This document shows positions 39,554 through 49,205 of a DNA stretch of 64,000 nt, one piece after another. The stretch covers positions 62,001 through 126,000 of the forward strand of contig NZ_LACH01000008.1 of NCBI RefSeq assembly GCF_000968015.1, in the 5' to 3' direction. The translations under genes were made by a program, and so were the position numbers. The number at the start of each line of letters is the position of its first letter. Within the stretch, counting starts at the first letter, position 1. The stretch is from Pseudomonas fluorescens (GTDB lineage: Bacteria; Pseudomonadota; Gammaproteobacteria; Pseudomonadales; Pseudomonadaceae). The notes beneath the pieces are model-generated. The model was not told where the DNA came from, ran no database searches, and saw nothing but the letters and a program-made list of their open reading frames with translations.

Positions 39554-42451
39554 TCAAAGCTCCTGGCGTTGGTTGTCGGGATCGAAGAAAGGCAACTGCA
39601 CCACCTCGGCCTGGATCACGATGCCGCCTTCTACGCGGATCGGAATCCGTTGCCCAGGTGTGCTCTGGTCGATGCCGGCGTAAGCCAGGCCGATGATCTT
39701 GCCCAGGGAGGCGGAATACTCGCAGGAGGTGACGTTGCCACTGATGTCCGGGCCGTTAAGCACCAGATGGCCTTCCAACGGTTGCAGGCTGCCTTTGGGC
39801 AGGCTGAAACCCACCAGTTTGCGTTTCAGTGGCTGGGCTTCGAGGATGTCTACCGAGCGGCGGCCGACGAAAAACGGCTTGGTGCGGTTGATCGCCCAGC
39901 CCATGTCGATTTCCGCCGGGTGAGTCATTCCATCGGTGTCCTGACTGATGATCACATGGCCTTTTTCCAGCCGCAGCAGGCGCTGGGTTTCGACGCCGAA
40001 GGGGCGGATGTCATGTGCTTTACCGGCCTCAATCAGTGCGTCCCAGAGCTTGAGCCCGTGACGCGCGGGGACGTGGATCTCATAGCCTAGTTCGCCGACA
40101 AAACCGACTCGCAACAGCCGCGCCTTGATGCCGGCCACAGTGCCTTGACGAACGCCCAGATAAGGGAAGGCTTCGGCGCTGAGATCGAGGTCGGTGCAGA
40201 CCTGTTCCAGCACCTTGCGCGAGTCCGGCCCCGCGACGTTGACCGCGCAAATGGCCGCAGTGACGTTGGCGACGTCCACGTCCAGACGCCATTGCGCGTT
40301 CCACTTAAGCATTTGCTGATAGATCCGGTCGACACCGCTGGTGGTGGCGGTGACGTAGAAATGGTTCTCGGCAAACCGCGCGCAGACACCGTCGTCGATC
40401 ACCACGCCGTGCTCATTGGTCATCAGCGCATAACGGGAGCGGCCGATCGGCTGCTTGAGAAAGGCGAAGGTGTACATCCGATTAAGCAGTTCGGCGGCGT
40501 CCGGACCGCGCACGTCCAGGCCGCCCAAAGTCGAGACATCGATGATGCCAACCTTGTTGCGCACGTGCAGGGCTTCGGCCTGCATGCATGCCTCGCGATC
40601 CTTGGCGTTGCCATAGTAGGCCGGGCGTTGCCAGATGCCCGCAGGCATCATTTTCGCCCCGGCTTGCAGGTGACGAGCGTGCATCGGCGTTTGCCGGTAC
40701 GGGTCGAACGCGCGACCCGCCACATGCGCCAGCTTTTCCGCCACAAACGGCGGTCGCGCCGTGGTCACGCCGGTTTCACTGATATTGCGTTGGGTGGCCC
40801 ACGCCACCAACCGCGCGGTCGGCAGCGCCGAGTGACGACCCTGAGACGGTCCCATGCCGACGGTGGAGTAGCGCTTGACCAGTTGTATATCGCGATAGCC
40901 GATCCGGGTGGCGTTGACGATGTCGGCCACTTGCAGATCCTCGTCGAAGTCGACGAAGTCCTTGCCTTTGGGGTGCGGGAAGATTGGCCAATTAAAGTTG
41001 ACCCGCGCCTCGCCGCTCAATGGCTCGCGTTGCGTGCCCACTGTCAGGCCCAGCGCGAGGGCGGCTTCGGCACCGGCATTCACGCCATCGGCAATCACGT
41101 TATCCAGCTGGTGACGACCGTTGACCGAGCCGGCGACATTCAGATTCTTTGGCAGGCCGCTGAGCGTGAACTCGGCACGCTGATCGTCGTAGGCCAGCTT
41201 GCCGCCAGCCTGGCACAGCAGTTGATAGACCGGCATGTAGCCGGCGGACATACACAGTAAATCGCACTCCAGATGTTGCCCGCTCTCGGCGACCTGGCCT
41301 TGTGCGGTGATTTTTCGCACGTCGACGCCGTTGATATGGCGCATGCCTTTCTCATGCAGGGCTTCATAGACGGTGCTGTTGCCCTGGCGGTAGATCTTGC
41401 GTTGCGCCAGTGCGCGCAGCAGGGATTCGTCCGAAGGACCATGACGCAGGTCCACCACAGCGACGACCTCCACGCCCTGGTCATGCAGATCCAGCGCGGC
41501 GAGGTAACCGTCATCGTTGCCCGTCAGCACCACGGCACGTTTACCCGGTTTGACCGCGTACAGCTTCATCAACCGTTGCGCAGCGCTGGTCAGCATCACA
41601 CCCGGCAGGTCGTTGTTGCGAAAGATCACCGGCTGATCGAAGGAGCCGCTGCACACCAGGCACTGGTGGGCGCGGACCTTGTACATGCGTTTACCCTGAA
41701 TCACCGGCAAGTAGTTGTCGGTGAACCAGGCGTTGCAAGTGGCTTCGGTCAGAATCTGGATATTGGCGTGTTGCTCTACCGCCGCGAGCAGTTCGCGGCG
41801 CAGGGTTTCAGCCCTGCCGCCTTCGATATCGAAGCGGGCATAGGCCAGCGAACCACCGAGAACGGGTTGTTGCTCGATGAGCAACACCCTGGCCCCCGCG
41901 TTGGCTGCCGTCAGCGCCGCATGTAGCCCGGCGGGACCCGCGCCGATTACCGCGACGTCGGTGAACAAGTAGGCCTTGTCGTAGTACTCGGGCTGGAATT
42001 TCAGGTCGAGCACGCCGAGGCCGGCCTTCTTGCGAATGATCGGTTCCCAGACTTTCCACATGCCCTTGGGTTTGTAGAACGAACGGTAGTAGAAGCCCAC
42101 CGGCATGAATTTGGAGAACTTACCCAGATAGGCGTCGCGGTCATTGTCCAGTGAGCCATTGACGTTCTGCGCCGTCACCTGCAATCCAGCGGACAAGGCG
42201 TGGGCATCGGCGAGCACGTTGGGCTCTTCGGGCAACTGCACCAGGCTGTTGGCGTCCTGACCTGCCATGGTCAGCGGGCCACGCGGGCGATGGTATTTGA
42301 ACGAGCGGGAGATCAGGAAGCGCCCGTTCGCCAGCAGGGCGCTGGCGATGCTGTCACCCAGCAGGCCTTGGTAGCGATGGCCGTCGAAACTGAAATCCAG
42401 CGGCTGATCACGGTCGATCAGCAAGCCCATGGGGGCGGGTAGGCGATTCAT
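39554..42451 (-). CDS. soxA: Sarcosine-oxidase-type alpha subunit (SoxA / MgdC)
   Basis: A 965-residue large subunit. The N-terminal 2Fe-2S-like fold (LDFSFDGHRYQGLLGDSIAS) is followed by an NAD-binding Rossmann domain with VAVIGAGPAGLHAALTAANA near residue 168, and the C-terminal third is a GcvT-type tetrahydrofolate-binding domain (KVGIIDVSTLGGLDVRGPDA). The enzyme oxidises an N-methyl group and passes the C1 unit to tetrahydrofolate. The start at 42451 overlaps the delta-subunit stop (ATGA) and follows GGAG. Here it is probably the NMG dehydrogenase alpha subunit; substrate preference needs assay. Confidence 0.9.
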   Translation of the reverse strand: MNRLPAPMGLLIDRDQPLDFSFDGHRYQGLLGDSIASALLANGRFLISRSFKYHRPRGPLTMAGQDANSLVQLPEEPNVLADAHALSAGLQVTAQNVNGSLDNDRDAYLGKFSKFMPVGFYYRSFYKPKGMWKVWEPIIRKKAGLGVLDLKFQPEYYDKAYLFTDVAVIGAGPAGLHAALTAANAGARVLLIEQQPVLGGSLAYARFDIEGGRAETLRRELLAAVEQHANIQILTEATCNAWFTDNYLPVIQGKRMYKVRAHQCLVCSGSFDQPVIFRNNDLPGVMLTSAAQRLMKLYAVKPGKRAVVLTGNDDGYLAALDLHDQGVEVVAVVDLRHGPSDESLLRALAQRKIYRQGNSTVYEALHEKGMRHINGVDVRKITAQGQVAESGQHLECDLLCMSAGYMPVYQLLCQAGGKLAYDDQRAEFTLSGLPKNLNVAGSVNGRHQLDNVIADGVNAGAEAALALGLTVGTQREPLSGEARVNFNWPIFPHPKGKDFVDFDEDLQVADIVNATRIGYRDIQLVKRYSTVGMGPSQGRHSALPTARLVAWATQRNISETGVTTARPPFVAEKLAHVAGRAFDPYRQTPMHARHLQAGAKMMPAGIWQRPAYYGNAKDREACMQAEALHVRNKVGIIDVSTLGGLDVRGPDAAELLNRMYTFAFLKQPIGRSRYALMTNEHGVVIDDGVCARFAENHFYVTATTSGVDRIYQQMLKWNAQWRLDVDVANVTAAICAVNVAGPDSRKVLEQVCTDLDLSAEAFPYLGVRQGTVAGIKARLLRVGFVGELGYEIHVPARHGLKLWDALIEAGKAHDIRPFGVETQRLLRLEKGHVIISQDTDGMTHPAEIDMGWAINRTKPFFVGRRSVDILEAQPLKRKLVGFSLPKGSLQPLEGHLVLNGPDISGNVTSCEYSASLGKIIGLAYAGIDQSTPGQRIPIRVEGGIVIQAEVVQLPFFDPDNQRQEL

Positions 42452-42750
42452 CCTGCGATCTCCTTTGCGGCTGCGCTGAATTCGACGCGGGTGGTGAACA
42501 GTTCTTTGGGGTCGAAGGTGCGCAGGATTTCGTCGGTTACGGTGTGCCGCTCCGCCAGAAACCAGTAGCTGGAGGGCGTGTGCATCCACCACTCGCGTAC
42601 CACGCCGGCGAGGTTGTCGGTGTTGAACACGTAGTCGGCCCATTCGGCATCGCTGCAACTGACCGGGTCAGGCATCGGCTTGAATTCGCCGCCATAAGTG
42701 AACTCGCTGATGTTGCGCGGCCCGTTGAGCGGGCAATTCATGATTTTCAT
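42448..42750 (-). CDS. soxD: Sarcosine-oxidase-type delta subunit (SoxD / MgdB)
   Basis: A 100-residue zinc-binding subunit. It starts MKIMNCPLNGPRNISEFTYG and retains VREWWMHTPSSYWFLAERHT, both signatures of SoxD. The normal zinc ligands are Cys and His residues in the N-terminal segment (only one Cys, in MNCPLNG, and later C in VSCSDAEW are visible). It lies between the beta and alpha genes with the usual order B-D-A-G. Confidence 0.9.
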   Translation of the reverse strand: MKIMNCPLNGPRNISEFTYGGEFKPMPDPVSCSDAEWADYVFNTDNLAGVVREWWMHTPSSYWFLAERHTVTDEILRTFDPKELFTTRVEFSAAAKEIAG

Positions 42751-42763
42751 AGTCCGCTCTCCG

Positions 42764-44005
42764 TCAGTGACTGGCCGCCGTGGCGCCCATTTCGTTGACT
42801 TGCTGGAAGGTCGAGAAACGTTCGAGGCCGAAGGGTTTGATCAGCTCCGGCACCTTGCCGCCGCTGGCCACCAACTCGGCCATGGTCTTGCCGCAGATCG
42901 GCGTGGCCTTGAAGCCCCAGGTGCCCCAGCCGGCGTCGAGGTAGTAATTCTTCACTGGCGACAGGCCCATGATCGGGCTGTAATCCGGAGTCATGTCGGT
43001 GATCCCGGCCCATTGGCGCATCAGCTTGGCGTTGGCCAGGAACGGGAACATCTCAATCGCATGGGCGAGCAAGCTCTCCTTGAGGTCCAGCGTCGAGCGG
43101 GTGTTGAACAGCGGATAGGGATCGGAGCCGCCGCCAAAAACCACCTCGCCACGGCTGGTCTGTTGCACGTAGCAGTGCAGGGCGGAGGAACTCACCAGCG
43201 GATCGAGAAACGGTTTGAACGGCTGGGTGACCATCGCTTGCAGCGGGAAGGTCTGGATCGGCGAACGGATCCCGGCCTTGGCCATCAGCAACGAACTGTG
43301 CCCGGCAATCGCTTGCACCGCGCAACCGCATTTGATGGTGCCGCGGTTGGTTTTTACGGCAGTGATAGCGCCGTTTTCGATGATCAGGTCCTGGACTTCG
43401 GTGAGCTGATGGATTTCCACGCCGCGCTTGGCGGCTTGTTTGGCGTAACCCCAGGCCACCGCGTCGTGGCGCGCGGTGGCGCCGTCGATGTGCCAGAGCC
43501 CGGCGATCACCGGCAAGTGGCCGGGATCGAGGTTGAGGCTGGGCACCAGTTCGCGGATCTGCTGCCGGTCGATCATCTCGGTACGGCCGCCAAAGTGTTT
43601 GTTGACCTCGGCTCGCTGCCGGAACGAACGCACCGTGGCGTCGGTGTGGGCCAGGGTCAGTTGGCCGCGCTCGGAGTACATGATGTTGAAGTCGAACTCG
43701 TTGGACAGCGACTGGAACATCCGCACCGACTCGGCATAAAAGCGCACACCTTCGCTGGTCAGGTAGTTGGAGCGGATCACCGCGGTGTTGCGCGCGGTAT
43801 TGCCGCCACCCAGGTAAGACTTTTCCAGTACCGCGATGTTAGTGATGCCGTGGTATTTGGCCAGGTAGTAAGCGGTGGCCAGGCCATGGCCGCCGGCCCC
43901 GATGATCACCACGTCATAGCTCGACTTGAGTTCCTTCGGTGGCGGCAAATCCACTTCCACCGGGTACTCCGAACTCAGCCCGTATTTCAATAGATTGAAC
44001 GGCAT
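42764..44005 (-). CDS. soxB: Sarcosine-oxidase-type beta subunit (SoxB / MgdA)
   Basis: A 413-residue FAD/FMN subunit carrying the amine-oxidising site. The FAD Rossmann motif is [20 protein letters not shown] at about residue 32, ATP-grasp-like [16 protein letters not shown] follows, and the His that carries covalent FMN in this family is in [14 protein letters not shown]. The start at 44005 ([14 protein letters not shown]) overlaps the end of folD by 19 bases. Candidate substrates are sarcosine and N-methylglutamate; gene context favours N-methylglutamate. Confidence 0.9.
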   Translation of the reverse strand: MPFNLLKYGLSSEYPVEVDLPPPKELKSSYDVVIIGAGGHGLATAYYLAKYHGITNIAVLEKSYLGGGNTARNTAVIRSNYLTSEGVRFYAESVRMFQSLSNEFDFNIMYSERGQLTLAHTDATVRSFRQRAEVNKHFGGRTEMIDRQQIRELVPSLNLDPGHLPVIAGLWHIDGATARHDAVAWGYAKQAAKRGVEIHQLTEVQDLIIENGAITAVKTNRGTIKCGCAVQAIAGHSSLLMAKAGIRSPIQTFPLQAMVTQPFKPFLDPLVSSSALHCYVQQTSRGEVVFGGGSDPYPLFNTRSTLDLKESLLAHAIEMFPFLANAKLMRQWAGITDMTPDYSPIMGLSPVKNYYLDAGWGTWGFKATPICGKTMAELVASGGKVPELIKPFGLERFSTFQQVNEMGATAASH

Positions 44006-44892
44006 AAGGCCTCCGATTGGTTGTGTTGGGCCTGGTGTTGCGCAAGGGCTGCGGTGACAGTGTTTTTCATCAGAAAGGCGATGGTCATCGGCCCGACACC
44101 ACCCGGTACCGGGGTGATCGCCGCGACGTGGGGGAGGGCGCTGTCGAAGTCGACATCGCCCACCAGACGGCTGCGGCCATCGTCTTCGATGCGGTTGATG
44201 CCGACGTCGATCACCACTGCGCCTGGCTTGAGCCAACTGGCGTCGATTAGCCTTGGGCGCCCCACGGCGGCGATGACGATGTCTGCCTGCCGGCACAGAG
44301 CCTGCGGATCCGGGCTGCGCGAATGCAGGACGGTCACCGAGCAGTCGGCCTGCAACAACAACGCTGCCATGGGTTTGCCGACGATGTTCGAGCGGCCGAT
44401 CACCACCGCGTGCTTGCCGCGCAGATCGCCGCAGGTTTGCTCCAGCAAATACAAACAACCACTGGGGGTGCAGGGCGCGAGTACGGTGCGGCCCTGGCTG
44501 AGACCACCGACGTTCTGACTGTGGAACCCGTCTACATCCTTGTCCGGAGCGATAGCCTCCAATGCGCGTAATTCATTGATATGGGAAGGCAGCGGCAGCT
44601 GCAAAAGAATGCCGTGGATCGAGGGATCGGCATTCAGTCGGGCGATCAAGATGAGTAGCTGTTCAGTGCTGGTGTCTGTGGACAATCGATGCTCCAGAGA
44701 GCGGATACCGACTTCTTCGGCGCGCAGGATTTTGTTGCGCACGTAGACCTGGCTGGCCGGGTCGCTGCCCACCAGAATCACTGCCAGTGCCGGTTGAATG
44801 TCTTGCTCGCGCAGTCGCTCCACGTCCTCGCGGACCTGCACCAGGACGCGGGCGGCGGTGGCCTTTCCGTCGATCAGTTTGTGTGTGTTCAC
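43987..44892 (-). CDS. folD: Methylene-THF dehydrogenase / methenyl-THF cyclohydrolase
   Basis: A 301-residue bifunctional enzyme that oxidises methylene-tetrahydrofolate to 10-formyl-THF. The catalytic lysine is in [17 protein letters not shown], with downstream [11 protein letters not shown], cofactor site [14 protein letters not shown] and [15 protein letters not shown]. It is a second, catabolic-type copy: it sits between purU and the soxB-like gene, so it probably processes the C1 unit released by the dehydrogenase. It overlaps purU by 4 bases. Confidence 0.94.
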   Translation of the reverse strand: MNTHKLIDGKATAARVLVQVREDVERLREQDIQPALAVILVGSDPASQVYVRNKILRAEEVGIRSLEHRLSTDTSTEQLLILIARLNADPSIHGILLQLPLPSHINELRALEAIAPDKDVDGFHSQNVGGLSQGRTVLAPCTPSGCLYLLEQTCGDLRGKHAVVIGRSNIVGKPMAALLLQADCSVTVLHSRSPDPQALCRQADIVIAAVGRPRLIDASWLKPGAVVIDVGINRIEDDGRSRLVGDVDFDSALPHVAAITPVPGGVGPMTIAFLMKNTVTAALAQHQAQHNQSEALCRSIY

Positions 44893-45755
44893 CGGAAGAT
44901 CACCGTTCTGTCCTGGTTGAGAAACACCCGGTGTTCCAGGTGGTACTTGACCGCCTTGGACAGGGCCACGGTTTCGGTGTCGCGGCCGGTGGCGACCAGA
45001 TCGTCGGGGAGGTAGACGTGATCGACACGCTGCACTTCCTGCTCAATGATCGGTCCCTCGTCGAGGTCGCTGGTGACGTAATGGGCGGTGGCGCCGATCA
45101 GTTTCACGCCGCGCTGGTACGCCTGGTGATAAGGCTTGGCGCCTTTGAAACCGGGCAAGAACGAATGGTGAATGTTGATCGCCCGCCCCGAGAGTTGCTT
45201 GCACAGGTCGTCGGACAGGATCTGCATGTAGCGCGCCAACACCACCAGTTCGGTGCTGGTGTCGTCGACGATCTTCATCAGCTCGGCTTCCTGCCGGGCC
45301 TTGGTGTCCTTCGTCACCGGCAAGTAGATGAAGCGAATGCCCTCGCGTTCAGCCATGGGCCGCAAGTCGAGGTGGTTGGAGACGATGGCGGTGATGGTCA
45401 TGTCCATCTCGCCCTTGTGGTAGCGGTAGAGCAGGTCGGTCAGGCAGTGGTCGAACTTGCTGACCATCAGCAGCACGCGCATCGGCTCGCGGGTGTCGTG
45501 CAATTCCCAGGTCATCTCGAACGCCTTGGCGACGTCGGCGAAACCGTCCTTGATCTGTTGAATGTCGCCCTGATGGCCGTCGTTGAAGCGGAACACCGCA
45601 CGCATGAAAAAACGGCCGCTGAAGTCGTCATCGAATTGCGCCATCTCCCCGATGTAGCAACTGTTGTCCGCCAGGTAGGTGGTGACGGCAGCGACGATGC
45701 CGGACACCGCGGGACAGGTGATCTTGATGATGAAATGGTTTTTTTCGTGTTGCAT
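44889..45755 (-). CDS. purU: Formyltetrahydrofolate deformylase
   Basis: A 288-residue enzyme that hydrolyses 10-formyl-THF to formate and THF. The N-terminal ACT domain ([20 protein letters not shown]) is followed by the formyltransferase-like catalytic domain with [20 protein letters not shown] and a catalytic Asp in [10 protein letters not shown]. As first gene of the operon purU-folD-soxBDAG it regenerates free THF and disposes of the methyl carbon as formate. Copies of the TTCYY-N3-RGGAA motif lie about 90-110 bp upstream of its ATG. Confidence 0.94.
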   Translation of the reverse strand: MQHEKNHFIIKITCPAVSGIVAAVTTYLADNSCYIGEMAQFDDDFSGRFFMRAVFRFNDGHQGDIQQIKDGFADVAKAFEMTWELHDTREPMRVLLMVSKFDHCLTDLLYRYHKGEMDMTITAIVSNHLDLRPMAEREGIRFIYLPVTKDTKARQEAELMKIVDDTSTELVVLARYMQILSDDLCKQLSGRAINIHHSFLPGFKGAKPYHQAYQRGVKLIGATAHYVTSDLDEGPIIEQEVQRVDHVYLPDDLVATGRDTETVALSKAVKYHLEHRVFLNQDRTVIFR

Positions 45756-45840
45756 GACACGTCCTCGGGATGATGGCGGCAGCTCATCGCATAGCGAAAA
45801 AAAGTGTCAGCGGACAGCAGGCTCATTCCCTGAGCGCGTT

Positions 45841-45873
45841 TTCTTGTGGGGAATAAAATATTCCTGTTGGTGG
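45841..45873. promoter_or_regulatory. Operator-like palindromes upstream of purU operon
   Basis: TTCTT-GTG-GGGAA at 45841-45853 matches the 13-bp pattern TTCYY-N3-RGGAA. Exactly 20 bp further, TTCCT-GTT-GGTGG at 45861-45873 keeps the left half. The same pattern, also with a 20-bp step, occurs upstream of the glnT-like gene. Confidence 0.6.
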
Positions 45874-45944
45874 CTTTATAGGGGAAATGGGTGTGTGGCG
45901 TCCAGATCTTTTAAGAAAGTTTTTTAACTGGGAGGAAAATGAGT

Positions 45945-45966
45945 GAGGCCGACATGGGTCGGCCTC
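45945..45966 (-). terminator. Hairpin after the XRE-cupin gene
   Basis: Perfect 9-bp stem GAGGCCGAC / GTCGGCCTC with a 4-base loop, 34 bp beyond the regulator stop. The following T content is modest, so its strength is uncertain. Confidence 0.55.
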
Positions 45967-45999
45967 AACGTGGGGCAAAGCGGGGGAAGAGGGGGGGCG

Positions 46000-46605
46000 T
46001 TACTCTTTGTCGCTGCCGTAATTCATGATCGACAGCAGACGGATCGGCACGTGCACCAACTGTTCCGGACCGTGAGGGATTTCGCCTTCGAATGTCAGGC
46101 TGTCACCCGCTTCCATGCGGTACAGCTGATTGCCGTGGCGATAGATCAGTTCACCTTCCAGCAGGTGAAGGAATTCGGTGCCGGGGTGAGAGAAGGTCGG
46201 AAACTCCTCACTCGCGTCATCCATGCTGACCATGTAGGCCTCGAAGCTCTTCTTCGGCCCGCGGGTGTGGTTGAGCAGATGGTACGTATGGCCTTTCTCG
46301 GTGCCACGGCGCACCACTTCCATGCCCTGATCGGCCTTGACCAACAGCGCACTGCCGTCCTGTTGGTCATATTCGCTGAACAACTTGGACAGTGGCAGGC
46401 CTAGCACGTCGCACAGACGGCTCAGGGTATCGAGGCTGGTGGACACCTGGGCATTTTCGATCTTGCTCAACATGCCCTGACTGATATCGGCAATCTTGGC
46501 CACGTCAGACAATTTCAGATCCTGAGCCTGGCGCTGGCGCTTGATCTGCAATCCCAGATATTGCTCAAGCTTGAGGCGCGGGGCGGTTTCGGTCGACATA
46601 GTCAT
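46000..46605 (-). CDS. XRE-family regulator with C-terminal cupin domain
   Basis: A 201-residue regulator. The N-terminal HTH is in LGLQIKRQRQAQDLKLSDVA then DISQGMLSKIENAQVSTSLD (about residues 15-65), and a cupin ligand-binding domain fills about residues 110-195 (SHPGTEFLHLLEGELIYRHG, GDSLTFEGEIPHGPEQ). The start is the ATG at 46605, five bases after AGGA. It lies between the two divergent operons of the putative N-methylglutamate pathway and probably controls both through the TTCYY-N3-RGGAA sites. A promoter-like TTGCAC-N16-TAATAT lies upstream on its strand (46633-46660). Confidence 0.88.
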   Translation of the reverse strand: MTMSTETAPRLKLEQYLGLQIKRQRQAQDLKLSDVAKIADISQGMLSKIENAQVSTSLDTLSRLCDVLGLPLSKLFSEYDQQDGSALLVKADQGMEVVRRGTEKGHTYHLLNHTRGPKKSFEAYMVSMDDASEEFPTFSHPGTEFLHLLEGELIYRHGNQLYRMEAGDSLTFEGEIPHGPEQLVHVPIRLLSIMNYGSDKE

Positions 46606-46694
46606 CAGATCCTGCACACTTTCCGTTCAGTAATATTAGTTTCGCACTGAGAAAGTGCAAATGGCGACGCTTGGCGCCTACCCTGCAGGCAGTA

Positions 46695-46707
46695 TTCCCA
46701 CAGGGAA
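46695..46707. promoter_or_regulatory. Palindrome TTCCCACAGGGAA
   Basis: A perfect palindrome (TTCCC-ACA-GGGAA) between the regulator gene and the glnT-like gene. It is the best match in the window to the shared 13-bp pattern, placed about 90 bp before the regulator start. Confidence 0.65.
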
Positions 46708-46774
46708 AAGAATATTCCCATATATACAGCACAAAAGCGCCTGTCACGGCGTATCAACGTTTCACTCGCGAATC

Positions 46775-46790
46775 TGGCAAGGGCTTTGCA
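46775..46790 (+). promoter_or_regulatory. Sigma-54 promoter of the glnT/gmaS-mgsABC operon
   Basis: TGGCAAG-GGCT-TTGCA: the GG and GC cores have the exact 10-bp spacing and only one base (A for C) differs from TGGCACG-N4-TTGCW. The predicted transcript start falls near 46801, inside the palindrome at 46791-46803, about 80 bases before the ATG. Sigma-54 use fits nitrogen control. Confidence 0.65.
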
Positions 46791-46823
46791 TTCCTATTGG
46801 GAAAATAACTTTCTTTTTAGGAA
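46791..46823. promoter_or_regulatory. Two operator-like palindromes at the start site
   Basis: TTCCT-ATT-GGGAA at 46791-46803 and TTCTT-TTT-AGGAA at 46811-46823, 20 bp apart (two helical turns). Position directly over and after the predicted sigma-54 start suggests repression by the adjacent XRE-cupin protein. Confidence 0.6.
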
Positions 46824-46881
46824 TAAAAAGACGGTCAAGGCCCATCCAAGATGTTTTGCCTTTCGCGAGGAGTGACGAGCA

Positions 46882-48216
46882 ATGTTGCCAGCAGAAACCC
46901 AGCGCATCATCGACAAGCACGGGATCAAGTACGTGCTTGCGCAATTTGTGGATATTCACGGTGCGGCCAAGACCAAGTCGGTGCCGATCTGTGGGCTCAA
47001 GACCGTCGCCGAAGAGGGGGCGGGTTTTGCCGGGTTCGCGATCAGCGGCATGGGCATGGAGCCCCACGGTCCGGACTTCATGGCTCGCGGCGACTTGTCC
47101 ACCTTGACTCCGGTGCCCTGGCAGCCGGGTTACGGGCGGGTGGTGTGCGTCGGCCACGTCGATGGTAAGCCGCATCCATATGACAGCCGTTATGTGCTGC
47201 AGCAACAAGTGCAACGCCTGGAAGAAAAGGGCTGGACCCTCAACACCGGCCTGGAACCCGAGTTCAACCTGATGCGGCGTGACGAGCAGGGCAAGCTGCA
47301 ATTGGTCGACCCCAGCGACAACCTCGCCAAGCCTTGCTACGACTATAAAGGCTTGTCGCGCTCCCGCGTTTTCCTGGAGCGGCTGACCGAAGCCCTGCAG
47401 GCCGTGGACTTCGAGGTCTATCAAATCGACCACGAAGACGCCAACGGCCAGTTTGAGATCAACTACACCTACAGCGACGCCATGACCTCGGCGGATCGCT
47501 TCACCTTCTTCCGCATGGCCGCCGGCGAAATCGCCAATGACCTGGGCATGATTTGCTCGTTCATGCCCAAGCCTGATCCGAAGCGCGCCGGTAATGGCAT
47601 GCACTTTCACCTATCGATCAGCAGCGCCGACAACAAGAACCTGTTCCATGACGCCAGCGATCCGAGCGGCATGGGGCTGTCGAAAATGGCCTATCACTTC
47701 GCCGCCGGCCTGCTTGCCCACGGCCCTGCGCTGTGTGCCTTCGCCGCGCCGACGGTCAACTCCTACAAGCGTCTGGTGGTGGGTAATTCGTTGTCCGGTG
47801 CGACCTGGGCACCCGCCTTTATCGCCTTCGGTGCCAACAACCGTTCAGCCATGGTGCGGGTTCCTTACGGCCGCCTCGAATTCCGTCTGCCGGACGCTGG
47901 TTGCAACCCTTATCTGGTCAGCGCCGCGATCATCGCTGCGGGCCTGGACGGCATCGACCGCCAGTTGGAAATCGATCACGTCTGCAATGAAAACCTCTAC
48001 AGCCTGAGCCTCGAGCAGATCGCCGCGCGGGGCATCAAGACCCTGCCGCAATCGCTCAAGGAAGCCTGCGACGCGCTCGAAGCCGACCCGTTATTCGCCG
48101 AGGTGCTTGGCCCACAGATCGTTGGCGAGTTCATCAAGCTCAAGCGCATGGAATGGGTGGAATACAGCCGCCACGTCTCCGACTGGGAAATCCAGCGCTA
48201 CACCGAGTTTTTCTGA
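46882..48216 (+). CDS. glnT: Type III glutamate-ammonia ligase family / gamma-glutamylmethylamide synthetase
   Basis: A 444-residue glutamine synthetase-like ligase that couples glutamate to an amine with ATP. The N-terminal beta-grasp part ([18 protein letters not shown]) and the catalytic domain (GLEPEFNLM, then [51 protein letters not shown]) are intact, with metal-binding Glu and His. It is shorter than housekeeping GlnA and of the GlnT/GMAS type. Followed directly by mgsABC, the likely amine is methylamine (gmaS function). GAGGAG precedes the ATG. Confidence 0.9.
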   Translation: MLPAETQRIIDKHGIKYVLAQFVDIHGAAKTKSVPICGLKTVAEEGAGFAGFAISGMGMEPHGPDFMARGDLSTLTPVPWQPGYGRVVCVGHVDGKPHPYDSRYVLQQQVQRLEEKGWTLNTGLEPEFNLMRRDEQGKLQLVDPSDNLAKPCYDYKGLSRSRVFLERLTEALQAVDFEVYQIDHEDANGQFEINYTYSDAMTSADRFTFFRMAAGEIANDLGMICSFMPKPDPKRAGNGMHFHLSISSADNKNLFHDASDPSGMGLSKMAYHFAAGLLAHGPALCAFAAPTVNSYKRLVVGNSLSGATWAPAFIAFGANNRSAMVRVPYGRLEFRLPDAGCNPYLVSAAIIAAGLDGIDRQLEIDHVCNENLYSLSLEQIAARGIKTLPQSLKEACDALEADPLFAEVLGPQIVGEFIKLKRMEWVEYSRHVSDWEIQRYTEFF

Positions 48217-48288
48217 TTTTCCATTTTGACAACCATTCGGGCTCCCGGCACGGCGCCGGGTGTTCACTGCCTCCGAAGGAGACTTGAT

Positions 48289-49194
48289 ATGTGTGGAATC
48301 GTAGGTCTTTACCTGAAAAATCCGCAGTTGGAATCCCAGCTCGGCAAGCTGTTTGAACCCATGCTGCAGGCCATGACCGATCGTGGTCCAGACAGTGCCG
48401 GTTTCGCCATTTACGGCGATGAAGTGGCGGAGGGCGGGGTCAAGCTGACCTTGCAGGCGACCACTGAAGGCTTCGACTGGAAAACCCTGATGGGTGAATT
48501 GGAAGGGCGCCTCGGCTGTTCGCTGGACTGGTTCCAGAACGCCAGTGCCGCGGTGTTGAAGATCCATGCCGAAGAAGCGCCGGTACGCCTGGCCCTCGCT
48601 GAACTGGCACCGAGCCTGCGCATCATGAGCGCCGGGCAAAGCATCGAAATCCTCAAGGGCATGGGCTTGCCCCAGGAGATTTCCCAACGCTTCGGCCTGG
48701 CCGGCATGAAGGGCAGCCACATCATCGGCCACACCCGCATGGCCACCGAAAGCGCGGTGACCATGGAAGGTAGCCATCCGTTTTCCACTGGCGCCGACCT
48801 GTGCCTGGTGCACAACGGTTCGCTGTCCAATCACTTCCGCCTGCGTCAGGAACTCAAGCGCGAAGGCATTCACTTCGAGACCGACAACGACACCGAAGTT
48901 GCCGCCGGCTACCTGACCTGGCGCCTGCAGCAGGGCGACTCGTTGAAGGAAGCGCTGGATCACTCGCTGGAGGATCTCGACGGTTTCTTCACCTTCGCCA
49001 TCGGCACCCGCAACGGTTTTGCGGTGATCCGCGACCCGGTCGCCTGCAAGCCGGCGATCCTTGCCGAGACGGACGACTACGTCGCCATGGCCTCCGAGTA
49101 TCAGGCGTTGTCGAGCCTGCCGGGAATCGAAAACGCCAGAATCTGGGAGCCTGCACCGGCCACTCTCTACATCTGGGAACGCGAGTCAGCTTAA
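48289..49194 (+). CDS. mgsA: Class II glutamine-amidotransferase subunit of N-methylglutamate synthase (MgsA/GlxB)
   Basis: A 301-residue Ntn-hydrolase. MCGIVGLYLKN exposes Cys2 as the nucleophile; further family parts are MTDRGPDSAGFAIYGDE, HIIGHTRMATESAVTMEGSH and LCLVHNGSLSNHFRLR. It is homologous to the amidotransferase domain of glutamate synthase but is a separate small protein, as in MgsA or rhizobial GlxB. It would remove the amide group from gamma-glutamylmethylamide. Good ribosome binding site (AAGGAG). Confidence 0.9.
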   Translation: MCGIVGLYLKNPQLESQLGKLFEPMLQAMTDRGPDSAGFAIYGDEVAEGGVKLTLQATTEGFDWKTLMGELEGRLGCSLDWFQNASAAVLKIHAEEAPVRLALAELAPSLRIMSAGQSIEILKGMGLPQEISQRFGLAGMKGSHIIGHTRMATESAVTMEGSHPFSTGADLCLVHNGSLSNHFRLRQELKREGIHFETDNDTEVAAGYLTWRLQQGDSLKEALDHSLEDLDGFFTFAIGTRNGFAVIRDPVACKPAILAETDDYVAMASEYQALSSLPGIENARIWEPAPATLYIWERESA

Positions 49195-49205
49195 GGAGCG
49201 CACAC

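Noticed and set aside
46882..48216. Housekeeping glutamine synthetase (glnA)
   Set aside because: The protein is of the shorter GlnT/GMAS type and is followed by mgsABC rather than ntrBC.
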